Origin: an uncultured Prevotellaceae bacterium
GTDB taxonomy: Bacteria; Bacteroidota; Bacteroidia; Bacteroidales; Bacteroidaceae
Length of the DNA: 16,562 nt
Reading direction: 5' to 3'
NCBI GenBank assembly: GCA_937915745.1
Contig: CALGGJ010000070.1
Span: forward strand, 1-16,562
Both the position numbers and the translations under genes were made by a program. The notes beneath the pieces were generated by a model that worked only from the letters and a program-made list of their open reading frames with translations, did not search any database and was not told the DNA's origin. Positions 14,627-16,562 of the stretch are shown in pieces; within the stretch, counting starts at the first letter, position 1; every line of letters begins with the position of its first letter.

Positions 14627-16144
14627 ATGTTGAGAAAAACACGCATTATATTGGCAATGGTGATGTTCGTCGGCATCACAATCCTGTTTGTTGACTTCAC
14701 GGGGCTGGCCCACACGTGGCTCGGCTGGATGGCCAAAGTGCAGTTCCTGCCGGCGGTATTGGCCATGAGTGCCGGTGTGGTCATAGGTCTGTTGGTCATC
14801 ACACTGGTATTGGGACGCATATATTGCTCGGTCATCTGCCCTCTTGGGGTTATGCAGGACGTGTTTGCCTGGATGGGCCGCCGCAGCAAGAAAAACCGCT
14901 ACAGCTATTCGCCTGCCAAGACATGGCTACGGCTCGGGGTGCTGGCGGTGTTTGTGGTATTGACAGTATCCGGCCTGGGGGGCATAGCATCTGTCATCGC
15001 ACCCTACAGTGCCTACGGACGCATTGCACAGTCGCTGCTGCAGCCGCTGTGGCAGTGGGGTAACAACCTATGTGCCTATGTAAGCCAACGGGCTATGGAC
15101 TACACATTCTACCATACCGACGTGTGGATGCGGTCGCTGCCGGTGCTCATCATAGCAGCGGCGACGCTTGTCGTACTGGCATTACTGGCATGGAAGGGCG
15201 GACGTACATACTGCAACACAATATGCCCTGTAGGTACATTGCTGGGTGTGGTGTCGAGATATTCGTTGCTGAGAGTAAGGATAGATACCCATAAGTGTAA
15301 CAAATGTGGACTCTGTGCACGCAACTGCAAGTCGGCCTGTATCGACTCTAAGAACCAAAAGATAGACTACAGCCGCTGTGTGGATTGTATGGATTGCATT
15401 GGCAAGTGCCACAAGCATGCACTGAGCTATGGCATAACAGCAGGCAGCAAGGCCGGTATCCATAGTCCTGCCGGTACTGCCAGTACTGTTGGACCTAATA
15501 GGCCTAAAAACTCTCCATGGGCACCCTCACGCCGCGATTTCATATGGACAACAATCTTGCTTGGCACCGCTGCTGTCAAGGCCAAGGCAAAGAAAATAGA
15601 TGGCGGATTGGCCGATATAGCAGAAAAGAAACCTTACATGAGGCAGAACACGGTAGTGCCGCCAGGTGCTGTGAGCATAAGCAACCTACGCACACTTTGT
15701 ACCGGCTGCCAACTCTGCGTGTCGAAATGCCCGAATGGTGTGTTACGGCCATCGACCCACATCACTCACCTGATGCAACCCGAAAGCTCGTTCGAACGCG
15801 GATACTGCCGTCCTGAATGTACAAGCTGTTCTGAGGTCTGTCCGGCAGGTGCCATCAAACCAATCAGCCGCGAAGTGAAAAGCAGCATACAAGTGGGACA
15901 TGCAGTTTGGAACAAAGACCTTTGTGTGGCAGTATCGACCGACGACGGGTGCGGACTCTGCTCGCGCAAATGTCCGGCAGGTGCTGTCGAGATGGTGTTT
16001 ACAACTATCGACGGAAAGTCGGTAATTGCTCCCGCTGTTGACGAAGAACGATGCATCGGATGCGGTGCATGTGAGTATTATTGTCCTTTAAGACCTGTGC
16101 CGGCAATACACGTAGAAGGACACCAGGTACATAAGGAGGTATGA
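14627..16144 (+). CDS. NapH/NapG-like fusion: polytopic membrane multi-[4Fe-4S] protein with internal Tat-like motif
   Basis: This 505-aa membrane iron-sulfur protein has an N-terminal half (1 to about 270) that is NapH-like. It has hydrophobic segments near 5-24, 40-62, 101-120 and 171-189, two membrane-edge C-x3-C-P motifs (C67/C71 and C196/C200), and two [4Fe-4S] ferredoxin motifs (C224-x2-C227-x2-C230-x3-C234 and C251-x2-C254-x2-C257-x3-C261). After a loose linker comes 'SRRDFIWTTILLGTAA' (301-316), which looks like a twin-arginine signal. The C-terminal half (350-505) is NapG-like with four more cysteine clusters, around C358-C368, C394-C405, C433-C449 and C476-C486. Such proteins pass quinol electrons to exported redox enzymes. 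The ATG at 14627 fits; an in-frame TTG at 14615 is less likely. The gene ends at a TGA overlapping the next gene's leader, and that gene encodes a Tat-exported reductase, its probable partner. Confidence 0.85.
   Translation: MLRKTRIILAMVMFVGITILFVDFTGLAHTWLGWMAKVQFLPAVLAMSAGVVIGLLVITLVLGRIYCSVICPLGVMQDVFAWMGRRSKKNRYSYSPAKTWLRLGVLAVFVVLTVSGLGGIASVIAPYSAYGRIAQSLLQPLWQWGNNLCAYVSQRAMDYTFYHTDVWMRSLPVLIIAAATLVVLALLAWKGGRTYCNTICPVGTLLGVVSRYSLLRVRIDTHKCNKCGLCARNCKSACIDSKNQKIDYSRCVDCMDCIGKCHKHALSYGITAGSKAGIHSPAGTASTVGPNRPKNSPWAPSRRDFIWTTILLGTAAVKAKAKKIDGGLADIAEKKPYMRQNTVVPPGAVSISNLRTLCTGCQLCVSKCPNGVLRPSTHITHLMQPESSFERGYCRPECTSCSEVCPAGAIKPISREVKSSIQVGHAVWNKDLCVAVSTDDGCGLCSRKCPAGAVEMVFTTIDGKSVIAPAVDEERCIGCGACEYYCPLRPVPAIHVEGHQVHKEV
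16133..16140 (+). promoter_or_regulatory. Strong Shine-Dalgarno AAGGAGGT for the aldo/keto reductase
   Basis: AAGGAGGT is a full match to the anti-SD sequence, unusual in this phylum. ATGs occur at 16141 (no spacing) and 16147 (6-base spacing). The spacing selects 16147 as the start. The site lies within the last codons of the upstream gene, so the two genes are probably coupled. Confidence 0.75.
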
Positions 16145-16146
16145 CT

Positions 16147-16562
16147 ATGAACAGACGAGACTTCATAAAACGACTGGGCGTAGGTGCGGCCGCAATAGGT
16201 GCAGCATCGGTGGTGGGGTGCAAAGACACAAAGCCGATGCACCACATCGCCAAGGGACAAATGCCGCTGCGCCAAAACCCGAATTCGGGCGATAAGGTAT
16301 CAGTCCTGGGATATGGATGCATGAGGTGGCCGACAAAAAAAGTTGATGGAAAAAACGTGTATGACCAGGAACAAATAAATCAAATGGTAGATAAAGCGTT
16401 GGAGTGTGGTGTGAACTACTTCGATACAGCCCCCGTATATAGCCGTGGGCAGTCTGAACGGATCACAGGCATCGCACTCAGCCGCCATCCACGCGACAGC
16501 TATTACATAGCCACCAAGATGTCTAACTTCTCGCCCGACACACAGACACGCGAGGCTTCGAT
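16147..16562 (+). CDS. Tat-exported aldo/keto reductase lipoprotein, N-terminal part (3' end outside window)
   Basis: The visible 138 residues begin with a twin-arginine signal, 'MNRRDFIKRLGVGAAAIGAASVVGC'. The motif N-R-R-D-F-I-K fits the Tat consensus, and C25 is in a good lipobox, so the enzyme is likely exported folded and lipid-anchored. The mature part starts the AKR barrel: 'VLGYGCMRWP' (54-62), D93 and Y98 in 'NYFDTAPVYSRGQSE' (catalytic Asp and Tyr), and K124 in 'YIATK' (catalytic Lys). Members of this group often carry a C-terminal ferredoxin domain; that part is outside the window. It lies directly after the iron-sulfur membrane protein gene, which would be a natural electron partner. 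The in-frame ATG at 16141 adds only two residues and sits too close to the SD site. The substrate is unknown. Confidence 0.88.
   Translation, partial: MNRRDFIKRLGVGAAAIGAASVVGCKDTKPMHHIAKGQMPLRQNPNSGDKVSVLGYGCMRWPTKKVDGKNVYDQEQINQMVDKALECGVNYFDTAPVYSRGQSERITGIALSRHPRDSYYIATKMSNFSPDTQTREAS

Overview
The window looks like chromosomal DNA of a Bacteroidales bacterium, most plausibly Prevotella or a close relative. The grounds are the gene families present (DUF4837 lipoprotein, GH43 and GH2 glycosidases with Bacteroidales-style exported forms, a DUF4353-type beta-helix lipoprotein), mostly weak Shine-Dalgarno sites, and one good match to the Bacteroidetes -33/-7 promoter type (TAnnTTTG). The genus is inferred from family resemblance only. 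I see no rRNA, tRNA, CRISPR array, insertion sequence or phage genes.

Layout. Bases 1-327 are the 3' end of a GH43 glycosidase gene. A glyA-like gene (358-1584) follows; it appears to have lost 18 internal codons covering the catalytic loop. A short hexamer/heptamer repeat block then precedes a tight co-directional run: rlmN, a DUF4837 lipoprotein, pdxA and a YbhN/UPF0104-type membrane protein. The last of these ends inside a second, larger copy of the same hexamer/heptamer repeat (5887-5998). Next come three closely packed genes: a nucleotidyltransferase fused to an ATP-grasp-like domain, a CDP-alcohol phosphotransferase and a HAD-family phosphatase. Then a secreted GH2 glycosidase and a secreted DUF3237 protein form a pair. 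A gene-free stretch of about 320 bases (12429-12747) holds a hairpin and a 21-22 bp periodic inverted-repeat element between convergent genes. The minus-strand gene 12748-14418 encodes a beta-helix lipoprotein. After a divergent intergenic region with a Bacteroidetes-type promoter come a NapH/NapG-like multi-cluster iron-sulfur membrane protein and a Tat-exported aldo/keto reductase, cut by the window end.

How the genes may work together. The clearest candidate system is 4858-9325: a putative lipid or head-group exporter, an enzyme that could make and activate a phospho-alcohol, a membrane CDP-alcohol transferase, and a phosphatase. This has the logic of a CDP-activated head-group or phosphodiester pathway similar in outline to inositol-phosphate cytidylyltransferase/phosphotransferase systems, but the substrate cannot be read from sequence. 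The iron-sulfur protein and the aldo/keto reductase probably form an envelope redox pair. The GH43, GH2, DUF3237 and beta-helix genes fit polysaccharide use at the cell surface.
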